DNA from: Corallincola platygyrae
Lineage (GTDB): Bacteria; Pseudomonadota; Gammaproteobacteria; Enterobacterales; Neiellaceae
Length of the DNA stretch: 64,000 bases
NCBI RefSeq assembly: GCF_039544265.1
Contig: NZ_BAABLI010000016.1
Location: forward strand, 87,150 to 151,149
Reading direction: 5' to 3'
In this document: positions 17,972 to 27,801 of the stretch, piece by piece
Layout: the number at the start of each line of letters is the position of its first letter
Position numbering within the stretch: the first letter of the stretch is position 1
The notes under the pieces: model-generated
What the model was told of the DNA's origin: nothing
Databases searched by the model: none
Seen by the model: only the letters and a program-made list of their open reading frames with translations
Program-made: the position numbers and the translations under genes

Positions 17972-18169
17972 TCAGATTGAGCCTGCACGATTTTTCATCG
18001 TTTCTAACGAAATAAAAAATTTTGGGTGAGTTATCCGGGAGTCTCCATTATTTGACTCAAACAGTATCTGTGAGCGTTAACTTCATGTTAGTTTTGCTGG
18101 ATTGACTTAATTTTTTAACTTAAACGTAGATTTTCTGCTGTCTTAAAATCATTAATCGGGAATAAGGAT

Positions 18170-20017
18170 ATGATGCACCGGCTAAAATATGGGGCGCTTG
18201 CTTCCGCGCTAACGCTTACCCTTGCAGCTTGTGGTACTACAGATAACGGGGTTGCTACTTCGACTGGGCCAGTTGTTTCGGGAGCAGGGAGTGTGGCTGC
18301 CGCTAACTGTGCTGTATGGAACGGGCAACCAGTGACTGTTGATGTCTCTAAAGCATTCAGTGACGGTGAAGTTGTTCGGGATTTCTACTCCGGTGCGGAA
18401 ACCACAGTCCGAAATGGCTCAGTTACCTTTACCCCAGCCAAAGGAAGTGAAGGGCTTTTGCTGCTTGAGCGCGTGGAGCATAAGCCAAGTGAATTCAGCT
18501 GGGACAACGCTAATGTTTACTTCGTCATCACAGACCGCTTTGAAAACGGCGAACCCAGCAATGACCAAAGCTATGGCCGTAAGCCAGATGGCATGCAGGA
18601 GATTGGTACATTCCATGGTGGTGATTTGAAAGGCTTAGTGAATAAGCTGGACCATATCGCCTCTCTTGGTACTAACGCTATTTGGATCACTGCACCATAT
18701 GAACAGGTCCATGGGTGGACCGGTGGTGGTATCCGTGGTGACTTTAAGCACTACGCATATCATGGCTATTACGCCATGGACTACACCAAAGTTGACGCCA
18801 ATATGGGAACGGAAGAGGACTTCCGCAACTTCGTTGATGCTGCCCACAAGCGCGGCATTCGCGTTGTGATGGATATCGTCATGAATCACCCTGGTTATGC
18901 AACGCTCGCCGATATGCAGGAGTTCCAGTTCGGTAAAATGCGCGCCACGGTGAAATCCACTGAAGAGGTGTTAGGTGTAGAGAAGTATTGGACAGACTGG
19001 GAGCCACCGAAAGGTAAGAATTACCATCACTTCAATCGCCACATTAATTACGAAAGTAGTGTGTGGTCCAACTGGTGGGGTCCTAATTGGATCCGCGCGG
19101 GTATTGCAGGATACGATCAGCCAGGCCAGAGTGAACAGAAAATGTCGCTGGCTTATCTGCCTGACTTTAAGACCGAATCAACCTATGAGTCTGGGCTTCC
19201 TAACTTCTATAAAAACAAGCCAGACACGAAAGCTGTCGAGATCCCCGGATATACACCTCGCCAATACTTGGTGAAGTGGCTATCTGACTGGGTTCGCGAA
19301 TACGGTGTTGATGGTTTCCGTATCGATACTGCCAAACACGTTGAAATGGATGCGTGGGCAGAGCTTAAAGCTGCGGGTACCGAAGCGCTGGCTGAGTGGA
19401 AAGCAAATAACCCGGACAAGAAATTGGATGACTTGCCATTCTGGACTACGGGTGAAGTTTGGGGGCATGGTGTAAGTAAGTCTGGCTATTTTAGCCATGG
19501 CAAAATGGACTCAATCATTAACTTTACTTACCAGTCTGATGAAGCCAGCAAGGCGATGGATTGTTTCAGTAACGCTGAATCGACATTCAGCCGTTATGCA
19601 GGCAAGGTCAATAACGACACTCAGTTTAACGTGTTGAGTTACCTCAGCTCCCACGATACTCAACTCTTCTTCCACAAAAATGCAAAGAACGATCTGACTA
19701 AATACAAGCGTATTGCAGCCCCATTTCTATTATTGCCGGGCGGCGTTCAGGTCTACTATGGCGATGAAACTGCACGTCCCTATGGCCCTACAGGTTCAGA
19801 CAAACATCAGGGAACCCGCTCTGATATGAACTGGGAACAAATTACCGGTGAGCGAGCAGAGCTGCTTGAGCACTGGCAGAAAGTGGGTCAGTTCCGCCAG
19901 CGTCACTATGCTATTGGTGCAGGTAGCCATGAAAAGATTAGCGACGCGCCATACGCGTTTATGCGTTATGCCGGTGACGATGCCGCGGTTGTTGTGTTTG
20001 CAGGGCAAGAGCAATAA
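18170..20017 (+). CDS. malS: MalS-type alpha-amylase (GH13), lipoprotein
   Basis: MalS hydrolyses long maltodextrins in the periplasm. The 615-residue product has a lipobox (TLAAC, C21), unlike the soluble periplasmic E. coli enzyme. The catalytic domain opens with VYFVITDRFENGEPSNDQSYG and has ALGTNAIW-like barrel strands, RGIRVVMDIVMNH, GFRIDTAKHVE (nucleophile D386), TGEVWGHG (acid/base E429) and SSHDT (D496), so all GH13 catalytic residues are present. It likely works with MalZ and MalT further along the window. No copy of the malT palindrome is seen upstream. Confidence 0.9.
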   Translation: MMHRLKYGALASALTLTLAACGTTDNGVATSTGPVVSGAGSVAAANCAVWNGQPVTVDVSKAFSDGEVVRDFYSGAETTVRNGSVTFTPAKGSEGLLLLERVEHKPSEFSWDNANVYFVITDRFENGEPSNDQSYGRKPDGMQEIGTFHGGDLKGLVNKLDHIASLGTNAIWITAPYEQVHGWTGGGIRGDFKHYAYHGYYAMDYTKVDANMGTEEDFRNFVDAAHKRGIRVVMDIVMNHPGYATLADMQEFQFGKMRATVKSTEEVLGVEKYWTDWEPPKGKNYHHFNRHINYESSVWSNWWGPNWIRAGIAGYDQPGQSEQKMSLAYLPDFKTESTYESGLPNFYKNKPDTKAVEIPGYTPRQYLVKWLSDWVREYGVDGFRIDTAKHVEMDAWAELKAAGTEALAEWKANNPDKKLDDLPFWTTGEVWGHGVSKSGYFSHGKMDSIINFTYQSDEASKAMDCFSNAESTFSRYAGKVNNDTQFNVLSYLSSHDTQLFFHKNAKNDLTKYKRIAAPFLLLPGGVQVYYGDETARPYGPTGSDKHQGTRSDMNWEQITGERAELLEHWQKVGQFRQRHYAIGAGSHEKISDAPYAFMRYAGDDAAVVVFAGQEQ

Positions 20018-20040
20018 TTGTTAGTTTGCAGATAAGCGCA

Positions 20041-20067
20041 AAAAAGCCGCCAATTGGCGGCTTTTTT
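20041..20067. terminator. Bidirectional terminator between malS and the psiE-like gene
   Basis: AAAAAGCCGCCAA and TTGGCGGCTTTTT form a perfect palindrome with A and T tracts on either side, so it can end both convergent genes. It overlaps the last codon of the minus-strand gene. Confidence 0.9.
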
Positions 20068-20512
20068 ATTGCCCATCCATCTGCTCTTTTTTCGGGATCT
20101 TGTTGGTGAGCCAGTAAGCGACTGCTGCCGCAAGAAAGACGATACCTATGGCTGCGGTGTATTCGGGAGTCAACTTATCAGGGTCGAGAATAATAACCTT
20201 TCGGGCGATCGCCATCAGCGCAGTGGCTATAACAATCCTGACGTGAATAACGTCGTCTCTGAGATAGACAGTGATGTTGATAAAGATCTCGATGGCGATC
20301 AACACGGCCATAAAGGCACCGAAAGTGGCCAACATATCGGAGATCGTGAGAATGAACTCTGGAGGGGTGGTCATTTTTTGATACAGCGTCCACGCTACAT
20401 CAATCACCCCCATCACAATGACAAACACCATCAAAATGGCCAGTAGCTTTACTGACCAATGAATGATGACTTGTAACCTGCGTATTAATAGATCGTCCTT
20501 GTCTAGCTTCAC
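20066..20512 (-). CDS. PsiE-like (phosphate-starvation-inducible family) membrane protein
   Basis: A 148-residue protein with four hydrophobic segments (WSVKLLAILMVFVIVMGVIDV, FGAFMAVLIAIEIFINI, HVRIVIATALMAIARKVIIL, AIGIVFLAAAVAYWL). The IEIFINI..YLRDDVIHVRIVIATALMAIARKVII region is characteristic of the PsiE family. The start is a GTG behind AGAGGTGG. Function is not established; no Pho box is recognised. It follows the mrp operon in the same direction with a short gap. Confidence 0.75.
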   Translation of the reverse strand: MKLDKDDLLIRRLQVIIHWSVKLLAILMVFVIVMGVIDVAWTLYQKMTTPPEFILTISDMLATFGAFMAVLIAIEIFINITVYLRDDVIHVRIVIATALMAIARKVIILDPDKLTPEYTAAIGIVFLAAAVAYWLTNKIPKKEQMDGQ

Positions 20513-20547
20513 CCGCCACCTCTAAAAAATGACAAAAACCTACTAAA

Positions 20548-20934
20548 TTAGTCAACTATTTTCGTGCTAGGTTCACTCTTTGGGTTCAATTGTTGCCTGG
20601 CTTCCTCTGCACGGGCATGGCTTTTCTCATCTCCGACCATTTTAACACGGTGGTGCAGGGCGGCTTTTCCCAGTAAATGCGCCGCAACAGGGGCGGTCAT
20701 AAACAGGAACATGGTGATGAGTATCTCTTTGATCGCCAGCTCTCCGCTTTTGAAGGTGAACATCAGCAGCGATGCGACCAACATAGATCCAATGCCCAGG
20801 GTCGTTGCTTTGGTTGGTGCATGTAGCCGGGTAAAAAAATCCGGCAGGCGAGCCAGTCCAATCGACCCCATCAGTACAAAAAAAGCACCTATCAAAAGTA
20901 GGACAGACGCCGTTACTTCAATCCAATATGGCAT
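20548..20934 (-). CDS. mrpG: Mrp-type Na+/H+ antiporter subunit G
   Basis: The last gene of the mrp operon. The 128-residue product has three hydrophobic helices and the MrpG pattern FFVLMGSIGLARLPDFFTRLHAPTKATTLGIG. I start at the ATG at 20934, 8 bp after AGAGGA, rather than the TTG six bases earlier. The C-terminal tail is charged. Separated from mrpF by 12 bp. Confidence 0.9.
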   Translation of the reverse strand: MPYWIEVTASVLLLIGAFFVLMGSIGLARLPDFFTRLHAPTKATTLGIGSMLVASLLMFTFKSGELAIKEILITMFLFMTAPVAAHLLGKAALHHRVKMVGDEKSHARAEEARQQLNPKSEPSTKIVD

Positions 20935-20946
20935 AAACAATGTCCT

Positions 20947-21216
20947 CTATTCGATAATATCGCCGCGCAGCAGGTACTTACAGAATGCTGCTGTACTGAT
21001 AAATCCAAGCAGGGCGATAAGTAGGGCTCCCTCGAAGTAAAGTGGAGAACCTCTGTACATCCCCAACAGTAAGATCAGCGCGATGCTGTTGATGTACATG
21101 GTATCGACCGCAATGATTCTATCAGGCGTGTTTGGTCCAATAATCAAGCGCCAGCAATTGAGCGCCAAGGCCACCATCACAGCGATGCTGGCAATGATAA
21201 TACTGATGCTTAACAT
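20947..21216 (-). CDS. mrpF: Mrp-type Na+/H+ antiporter subunit F
   Basis: An 89-residue protein with three transmembrane helices and the MrpF signature IIGPNTPDRIIAVDTMYINSIALI. AAGGAGG precedes the ATG, and the gene overlaps the end of mrpE by 7 bp, indicating translational coupling. Confidence 0.92.
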   Translation of the reverse strand: MLSISIIIASIAVMVALALNCWRLIIGPNTPDRIIAVDTMYINSIALILLLGMYRGSPLYFEGALLIALLGFISTAAFCKYLLRGDIIE

Positions 21217-21707
21217 CCAAATACCTCCTTCAGCGGTGCTTCATAGCGCTGCTTAATATGGGCGACCATGGCCTGCTCATCTTCGATATGGAGCGCGTGC
21301 ACATACAACCACTTTTGATCTTCAGAAAACTCAACGCTGACGGTACCAGGCGTAAGCGATATGGTGCTGGTTAGCAGGGTCTTTGGTAGCTCGCCTTCAA
21401 GGTCCAACGGCACCAGAATAAACCCAGGCTTGAGGTTTTTAATCGGACCTAAAACCAGCTTCACCATCTCAATATTTGAGATAACAATGTCCAGCAGCAC
21501 CACAAAGAAGTACTTGAAAGCCAACAGAGGTTTTTTCGCCATCGGCTCGTCGGCACTGAGCGGTGCAACCAATAGTGGGATACCCAGTGCTAAAAAAGCA
21601 CCCAATACCATATGGCCAGCAGAGAAGTCGTTAAGCATCAACCAAACCAGCCACAGCATTAGGCTGTGAAAAGGCGTGGGCAGCCATTTGAGGCGTTTAG
21701 TACTCAT
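21210..21707 (-). CDS. mrpE: Mrp-type Na+/H+ antiporter subunit E
   Basis: A 165-residue protein with N-terminal membrane helices and a C-terminal cytoplasmic part typical of MrpE (LTSTISLTPGTVSVEFSEDQ, LYVHALHIED). It overlaps mrpD by 11 bp and mrpF by 7 bp. Confidence 0.9.
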   Translation of the reverse strand: MSTKRLKWLPTPFHSLMLWLVWLMLNDFSAGHMVLGAFLALGIPLLVAPLSADEPMAKKPLLAFKYFFVVLLDIVISNIEMVKLVLGPIKNLKPGFILVPLDLEGELPKTLLTSTISLTPGTVSVEFSEDQKWLYVHALHIEDEQAMVAHIKQRYEAPLKEVFGC

Positions 21708-23208
21708 TATTCACCCCCATAGGTAACTGAATGCCATGGTACAGCTGATTAGCTGCCTGTTCGGTCATTTCGGTAATGGGGCCACCAAACACCACTAGCA
21801 GTGGAAAACAGAGCAGCAGTAAGGCAATGGCAGCTTTCTTTTGTATTGCAACAGGTTCCGCTGGGCTTGGCGTACCTTGGTCGCGCCAGAATAGCGTGGT
21901 ACCTGCACGTGCCAGTGTCACCAGCGAAATTAGACCTGCTATCAACAGTCCACTCCAAAACCAAGCAACATGGTCTTCAGCAACGGTTGATTTCAACAAT
22001 AGTGCTTTGCCTACAAAGCCAGAAAATGGCGGCATACCAATGACTGCCAATGCAGCAATAAAAAAGCAGATACCAATAAAAGCTGGGTTAGCCATCTTAC
22101 GAGCCGTTACAAACCTGTCTTCCGCTTTGCCTCGCATCTCGACGATAACACCTGCAATTAGGAAGAGAGCTCCGCCCACTAAGGTACTGTGGATCAGGTA
22201 ATAGAGGGCGGCAGCCGTGGTCTGCTCAGTATTGAACGCCACTGCCATCAATAGCGTGCCAACAGAGACAATGATCAGGTTAGCGACCAAGGTGCGTAAT
22301 CCTTGGCTCGCCAGAATGCCTAAGCAACCTAGCGCCAGCGTCATAAACGCCAGTGGCCACAACCAAGGTTGTGCCATGTTTGCCAACTCTCCGGCGTTTA
22401 CGCCGAATATGACGCCATGGATGCGCCAAATACTGTAGATACCGACTTTGGTCATCACCGCAAAAAGGGCTGCCACTGCGGGGGTTGCTGCGCTGTAGGT
22501 ACGAGGCAGCCAGAAATGCAGCGGTAACAGCGCTGCTTTTAAACCAAAGATCGCCAGTAGTAACAGGCCGCCCGCTTTGACCAAAGGTAGGTTCTCGGGA
22601 GACACATCTGAAACCGCACGTGCCATGTCAACGAAGTTGAGAGTGCCTAAGGTGCCATACAGGGTTCCCAGAGCAAACAGGAACAAGGTGGAGCCAATCA
22701 GATTGAGGAATACATAGTGCAGGTTCGCTTGAGTTCGTTGTTTACCACCGCCATGAATCATCAATGCATAGCTGGCGATAAGCAGGATCTCGAAGAAGAC
22801 GAACATGTTAAAGGCGTCACCGGTCAAAAACGCACCGTTAATTCCCATAACCTGGAACATGAAAATAGGGTGGAAAAAGCTCCCTTTCACGTCGTCACCA
22901 GCACAGGCGTATAGGTGCGCGGCAAGAGCTAAAACACCCGTTAGCAGTACGATCATCACGGCCATGAGGTCAGCAATAAATGCAATACCAAAAGGCGCTT
23001 GCCAATTACCCAGCGCATAGACCTGGATGCCATCAGATTGCACTGTCAGCAGTAGCCACACCGTCGTCCCGATTGATAGCAGGTGAGCGATTATCACAGC
23101 GATTCGTTGGCGCCCCAACTGCCCTCGCAGCGGAGGAAGTAGTAACAAAATGGCGCTGATAAATGGGATCAGAACCGGTAGTACTGGGAGGTGATTCAGT
23201 AAGTTCAT
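21697..23208 (-). CDS. mrpD: Mrp-type Na+/H+ antiporter subunit D
   Basis: A 503-residue homologue of complex I subunits NuoM/NuoN with about 14 transmembrane helices. The GINGAFLTGDAFNMFVFFEILLIASYALM segment holds the conserved membrane glutamate, and LPLHFWLPRTYSAATPAVAALFAVMTKVG carries the conserved lysine region. It takes part in the proton/sodium pathway of the hetero-oligomeric antiporter. Overlaps mrpC by 4 bp (ATGA type). Confidence 0.95.
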   Translation of the reverse strand: MNLLNHLPVLPVLIPFISAILLLLPPLRGQLGRQRIAVIIAHLLSIGTTVWLLLTVQSDGIQVYALGNWQAPFGIAFIADLMAVMIVLLTGVLALAAHLYACAGDDVKGSFFHPIFMFQVMGINGAFLTGDAFNMFVFFEILLIASYALMIHGGGKQRTQANLHYVFLNLIGSTLFLFALGTLYGTLGTLNFVDMARAVSDVSPENLPLVKAGGLLLLAIFGLKAALLPLHFWLPRTYSAATPAVAALFAVMTKVGIYSIWRIHGVIFGVNAGELANMAQPWLWPLAFMTLALGCLGILASQGLRTLVANLIIVSVGTLLMAVAFNTEQTTAAALYYLIHSTLVGGALFLIAGVIVEMRGKAEDRFVTARKMANPAFIGICFFIAALAVIGMPPFSGFVGKALLLKSTVAEDHVAWFWSGLLIAGLISLVTLARAGTTLFWRDQGTPSPAEPVAIQKKAAIALLLLCFPLLVVFGGPITEMTEQAANQLYHGIQLPMGVNNEY

Positions 23209-23570
23209 TTCACCTCCTTCTGGGCTAAGTTTCTCGTCAACGGATCTTGTGGCTCTTCACCATCAACATGGTCATTACCCATGTCTGCGCGGCCTCGCAT
23301 CGCCAAAATGACTGCAAATGCCGTCATCGCAAAGCCAATTACAATGGCGGTCAGTACTAGTGCTTGTGGCAGCGGGTCAGCATATTGTTGAGACTGGCCA
23401 AGAATAACCGCGCCATCCAGAGTCAGGCCACCGCTGGCAAACAGAAACAGGTTAACGGCGTAGGAGCACATCAACAGCCCCATTACCAGCGTAAAGGTGT
23501 GGCCTCGGAGCATCATAAAGATGCCACAGGCTGTCATTAAGCCTACACAGGCAGCATATATCGCTTCCAT
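23205..23570 (-). CDS. mrpC: Mrp-type Na+/H+ antiporter subunit C (NuoK-like)
   Basis: A 121-residue NuoK-like protein with three helices, including VMGLLMCSYAVNLFLFASGG and DPLPQALVLTAIVIGFAMTAFAVIL, which is the family's signature. Its ATG overlaps the mrpA stop by one base (TAATG). Confidence 0.94.
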   Translation of the reverse strand: MEAIYAACVGLMTACGIFMMLRGHTFTLVMGLLMCSYAVNLFLFASGGLTLDGAVILGQSQQYADPLPQALVLTAIVIGFAMTAFAVILAMRGRADMGNDHVDGEEPQDPLTRNLAQKEVK

Positions 23571-26362
23571 TAGTGCTCCTCGTCCAGTCGTTCATTGGTG
23601 GTCAACTTGCCCAGATAGGCCAGTATCATCATGGTGGCGCCAACAACCGTCAGGTAAACACCCAGGTCGAAGATCATGGCGCTGGCCAGTTCGAACTTTC
23701 CTACCACAGGTAGGGTGAAGTAATCGAACCAACTGGTCAGGAACGGCCGTTCAAAGAACCAGCTGCCGACACCGCTTGCTACGGCGATCAGCAGGCCTAC
23801 GGCGACGACGCCTTGGTAGTTGACGATTCTGACGCGCTTCATCATCCAGTCCACACCGTGAGCCAGATATTGCAGGATTAATGCTACGGCTGTTACCAAT
23901 CCGGCAATAAAGCCGCCACCAGGCAGGTTATGTCCGCGGAGGAAGATATAAGCTGATACAAGCAAAGAGAGTGGTAACAGGCTTTGCGACACAACAGACA
24001 AAATCATTGGATGTTTATCTTTGGCCCAAGGGCGATTTGCCATGTCTTTGGTGGGCATGTATAGGGTCATGCCAGCCAGTAGTTTATAAATTCCCAACGC
24101 GGCAATACCGAGTACTGCGATTTCGCCCATAGTGTCAAAACCGCGGAAATCGACCAGGATGACATTTACAACATTGGTGCCACCACCACCACTCTTTGAG
24201 TTCTCCACAAAGAAGCTGGAGATGGAATCAAGTGGCCGGGTCAACAAGGCATAACAGATGGTACCCACGACACTGCCTATCAAAGCGGCAATGCTCAAGT
24301 CACGCACGATATGGCTAGGTGGGGTTCGATCCATCGGCGTTTGCTGCGGCAGGAAAAACAGTGCCAACAACAACAGAATAATGGTCACAACTTCTACCGA
24401 CAGCTGAGTCAGAGCCAAATCGGGTGCCGAGAAGTAGGCAAAACCTACGGAAACAATCACGCCGACTAACGAAAGCATGAGTAGCGCCACGATCCGCTTG
24501 TGGCTCCAGATAACCGTCGCAATGGAACCGATCGCAATCAGTATCGCACCGGTTATGACCAGACTATTTGCGGGTGTGGTTTTTGCTCCTGTCGCGATAT
24601 CAAGTGTTAGCAGTGGCATCCCGGCGAGAAACAGTGCAAACAGGATCAGTAGAAATGCGTAACGCTGAAAAGAGCCATTTTCCAGCTTCAAGAGCAGTCG
24701 ACGAGACATCTGCATAATGTCTATCAGCGTGTTGTGAAACACGACTTTGGCGTCGACTTCAGGGAACTTAGACTGAAAACGGAACAAACTGCGTCGGTTG
24801 TAGTAGAGCGCACCACCACCAACAATCGCAGCGACACTCATCATCAGTGGAATGTTGATACCGTGCCAAAGCGACAGGCTGTATTCCGGCAGTGGCGCAT
24901 TCAACACTGACAGTGATGCGGTATTGAGCAGTTCGCCCACAGTAAACGCGGGGAACATCCCCACCAACAAACAGATGCCAACCAATACCTCAACCGGCAC
25001 ACGCATATAGCGCGGCGGTTCGTGAGGTGTCTTTGGAATATCTTTGGGCTCACCATTAAAGAACACATCGTGAATAAAGCGCAGAGAGTAGGCGACTGCG
25101 AACGCGCCACCCAAAGTCGCAAGTACCGGCACTAACCAGGACAGCGCGCCCAATGTGCTTTGCTCAAGGGTTTCCGCGAAGAACATCTCTTTGGATAGGA
25201 AGCCGTTTAACAGGGGGACGCCCGCCATGGATGCAGCCGCCACCATTGCCAATGTGGCGGTGATAGGCATGTATTTCCACAAGCCATTAATTAAGCGCAT
25301 ATCCCGCGAACCACATTCATGGTCGATGATGCCCGCCGCCATAAACAGCGAAGCTTTAAATACCGCATGGTTGATGATGTGGAACACCGCGGCAATCGCG
25401 GCTAGCTCAGTATTCAAGCCGAACAGTAGGGTGATAAGTCCGAGATGACTGATAGTTGAATAAGCCAGTAGCCCCTTTAAGTCGTGTTTAAAGACGGCAA
25501 TATATGCCCCTACTAGCAGGGTTGTCAGGCCGGTGAGAGTGACCAAAAGGAACCAAAGTTCCGTGTCAGCCAGTACAGGATAAAAACGTGCAAGCAGGAA
25601 TACACCGGCTTTCACCATGGTGGCCGAGTGCAGATAAGCACTCACTGGCGTGGGTGCTGCCATAGCATGTGGCAGCCAGAAGTGGAATGGGAACTGGGCC
25701 GATTTAGTAAAGGCACCCAGTAGCATCAGTCCCAATATCACAGGGTACAGCTCATGTTGTCGAATTAAGTCACCGCTATTGAGCACGGTGGTTAGCTCGT
25801 AGCTTCCAACCACGTTCCCAATCAACAACAAACCTGCGAGTAGCGCTAGACCGCCCGCTCCCGTGATGGCCAACGCCATCCGTGCACCTTTTCGTGCTTC
25901 ACTCTTATGGCCCCAATAGCTGATAAGCAGGAAAGAGCTGACACTAGTGAGCTCCCAAAAGAACCACAATTGAATCAGGTTGTTGGAGAGCACCACACCG
26001 AGCATGGCGGTCATAAATAGGATCAGGTAGCTGTAGAATCTCCCTGCGGCTTCTTTTGCCGACAGGTAGTACCTGGCATAGAGGATCACCAACAGGCCAA
26101 TACCCAAGATGAGAAGGCTGAATAGCAAGCCCAAACCATCCAGATGAAATGCCAAATCAAGGCCCAAGCTAGGGATCCAACTGAGACTTGCGGTGACGGA
26201 GTCGCCATCGAACACGGTTGGCGCCATTGCCAATACCAGCATCAATGCTATGGCAGGCAATATGGCCGTGGCTGTTGCCAAGGCACTGCGACTCCAACGC
26301 TCGGTAAAGAGCGGCACTAAAGTGCCCAGCAGAGGCAATAATGGAACCAGGAACAGACTCAT
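23570..26362 (-). CDS. mrpA: Mrp-type Na+/H+ antiporter, fused subunits A and B
   Basis: The first gene of the operon. From the ATG at 26362 the product has 930 residues. The N-terminal two thirds is NuoL-like (LWFFWELTSVSSFLLISYWGHKSEARKGARMALAITGAGG, FPFHFWLPHAMAAPTPVSAYLHSATMVKAGVFLLAR), followed by the MrpA C-terminal domain and then an MrpB module (LRGHNLPGGGFIAGLVTAVALILQYLAHGVDW). No separate mrpB is present, so A and B are fused as in group 2 (Pha-type) operons. GGAG lies 12 bp before this ATG; a TTG at 26380 is the alternative start. The complex exports Na+ in exchange for H+, a usual trait of marine bacteria. Confidence 0.92.
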   Translation of the reverse strand: MSLFLVPLLPLLGTLVPLFTERWSRSALATATAILPAIALMLVLAMAPTVFDGDSVTASLSWIPSLGLDLAFHLDGLGLLFSLLILGIGLLVILYARYYLSAKEAAGRFYSYLILFMTAMLGVVLSNNLIQLWFFWELTSVSSFLLISYWGHKSEARKGARMALAITGAGGLALLAGLLLIGNVVGSYELTTVLNSGDLIRQHELYPVILGLMLLGAFTKSAQFPFHFWLPHAMAAPTPVSAYLHSATMVKAGVFLLARFYPVLADTELWFLLVTLTGLTTLLVGAYIAVFKHDLKGLLAYSTISHLGLITLLFGLNTELAAIAAVFHIINHAVFKASLFMAAGIIDHECGSRDMRLINGLWKYMPITATLAMVAAASMAGVPLLNGFLSKEMFFAETLEQSTLGALSWLVPVLATLGGAFAVAYSLRFIHDVFFNGEPKDIPKTPHEPPRYMRVPVEVLVGICLLVGMFPAFTVGELLNTASLSVLNAPLPEYSLSLWHGINIPLMMSVAAIVGGGALYYNRRSLFRFQSKFPEVDAKVVFHNTLIDIMQMSRRLLLKLENGSFQRYAFLLILFALFLAGMPLLTLDIATGAKTTPANSLVITGAILIAIGSIATVIWSHKRIVALLMLSLVGVIVSVGFAYFSAPDLALTQLSVEVVTIILLLLALFFLPQQTPMDRTPPSHIVRDLSIAALIGSVVGTICYALLTRPLDSISSFFVENSKSGGGGTNVVNVILVDFRGFDTMGEIAVLGIAALGIYKLLAGMTLYMPTKDMANRPWAKDKHPMILSVVSQSLLPLSLLVSAYIFLRGHNLPGGGFIAGLVTAVALILQYLAHGVDWMMKRVRIVNYQGVVAVGLLIAVASGVGSWFFERPFLTSWFDYFTLPVVGKFELASAMIFDLGVYLTVVGATMMILAYLGKLTTNERLDEEH

Positions 26363-26380
26363 AAATGATCGGTGCTCCAA

Positions 26381-26687
26381 TACAAATGCGAATAAAAATT
26401 TTTAACCATAATAGTTAGTTAGATAGCGCCATGCTAGAGCTCATATCAGTGTAGTTGGTCAGAATGACGATTTATCTTATCCAAGGGAAAAAGCTAACTC
26501 ATTGTTTTATCAACATCCTGATAAGGTTTTCGATATGAACCCTGTAAAGGGCTAAAGTTCGCTAAAAGTGAACCTAACAGTCAACAACTATGACGAAAAA
26601 CAAGAACATTGCCGCTATCTTCGAAAATGGTTGACAGGCTATTGGTATATTAGTGTCCTGTTTCTACCTTTGCTCGATCAAAACGAA
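26381..26687. other. 307-bp intergenic region upstream of the mrp operon
   Basis: No gene is supported. An AT-rich stretch next to mrpA should hold the operon's promoter, but I see no clear hexamer pair. A plus-strand reading frame from 26568 runs into the toxin gene and lacks a ribosome-binding site. Confidence 0.4.
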
Positions 26688-27437
26688 TCACTGAGCAGGC
26701 AGTGGCAGTTGACCTTCAACGATAAACGCTTCCAGCAGATAGCAGCTTATCTCTGGCATATCAAACTGATTCGGCGTGCTGTGAAACTGCACGCGCTGCC
26801 CATCAACGAAACAGATCATAGGCCACTGGCTGCAGGGCGAGGTTTCTGAAAATACCTGACCAGTCAGCAGAGCAATATTACGTCCCTTTGCCGGGTCTCT
26901 GGCAGAGGTATAAATAATAGCTTCTGCCCCTTGCTCTCTTGCTTCAGCTCCCAGTCTTTGGGTGTGAAGATAATTACCGGGGTGGGTCCAATCTGGTTGC
27001 CGCGCTAAATAAGGTTCTGACGTTAAATTGATAACTTTGTCAGAGGCGAAAGTGGCGGTAAATGCTGAGTGTTGTGAGCGAATAGGGTTTGGGGGCGGCA
27101 CCTCCATACTATGCCAGAACAGCAGCCGATAATAAGCGGTCTCAGCTTGGGCTGTGGTTGCTTGCAGGGCACCATAAAACAGGCTGGGTTCAAATTTTGT
27201 TCCGAAACGAGAGCCCCAGTTCAGCGGCGGATACCTAAATGAGGTGGCTAGCAGGTAATGCAAGTGGCGGGCATGTTCCGGGATCGGCGGTTTTGCCTCT
27301 TCCAGGAGCTGTTCAAGAAGGTGTTGCTCTTCCAGATCATCAACCAGGTGTGTGGTGGCGATCTGTTGCTGGCTTTCGACGATCCTTATCAATTTGCCGC
27401 TGGCACTCACCAGCGACAACTCCTCAGGGTTTTTCAT
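26688..27437 (-). CDS. RES-domain NAD+ phosphorylase-type toxin
   Basis: A 249-residue protein with the RES-domain signatures SFRYPPLNWGSRFGTKFEPSLFYGAL and AIIYTSARDPAKGRNIALL. RES toxins of the MbcT/ParT kind degrade NAD+ or ADP-ribosylate targets. The catalytic Arg of FRYPP, the GSRF Arg and the later Glu region are all visible. Its ATG overlaps the antitoxin stop by 4 bp, the usual coupling in RES-Xre modules. The gene lies downstream of the antitoxin, as is typical. Confidence 0.88.
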   Translation of the reverse strand: MKNPEELSLVSASGKLIRIVESQQQIATTHLVDDLEEQHLLEQLLEEAKPPIPEHARHLHYLLATSFRYPPLNWGSRFGTKFEPSLFYGALQATTAQAETAYYRLLFWHSMEVPPPNPIRSQHSAFTATFASDKVINLTSEPYLARQPDWTHPGNYLHTQRLGAEAREQGAEAIIYTSARDPAKGRNIALLTGQVFSETSPCSQWPMICFVDGQRVQFHSTPNQFDMPEISCYLLEAFIVEGQLPLPAQ

Positions 27438-27787
27438 CCACGCCCTCGCATAGCATCAAGAAACTCAGTTACCTGCACCAGCCCCTGCACATTTTTAATT
27501 GCTTCGGCCGGTGTTGCTGACAGCATGTGATTAGGCGTATTCATAAAGTGCTGCATATTGGCCACATCACCTCCCATCAGAGCATATAAGCTTCGATAAC
27601 ATCTGATCAGAAGCGCAGAGAGCTGACCAGGCTTACTTTCAATGCTGATACCGCTACGGCTGATCGCACTGCGATCTTTGCCTATTACCGTAGACAGATC
27701 TGATTGAGACAGACCCAGCTGCTTGGCTGCGTTCTTTACCGCTTTGGCAAGTACATGATCAGGAGACGCATTGGCGATAGCTGACAT
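27434..27787 (-). CDS. Xre/MbcA/ParS-type antitoxin of the RES toxin
   Basis: A 117-residue protein with an Xre-like helix-turn-helix (AAKQLGLSQSDLSTVIGKDRSAISR) followed by the toxin-binding DUF2384-type domain (LLIRCYRSLYALMGGDVANMQHFMNTPNHMLSATPAEAIKNVQGLVQVTEFLDAMRGRG). The C-terminal segment normally plugs the toxin's active site. It is first in the pair and sits behind an operator-like palindrome, which fits autoregulation. Confidence 0.9.
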   Translation of the reverse strand: MSAIANASPDHVLAKAVKNAAKQLGLSQSDLSTVIGKDRSAISRSGISIESKPGQLSALLIRCYRSLYALMGGDVANMQHFMNTPNHMLSATPAEAIKNVQGLVQVTEFLDAMRGRG

Positions 27788-27801
27788 GGGGAACTCCTTT
27801 G

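Noticed and set aside
26568..26849. 93-codon plus-strand open frame upstream of the mrp operon
   Set aside because: Runs antisense into the RES toxin gene, lacks a ribosome-binding site and has no known domain.
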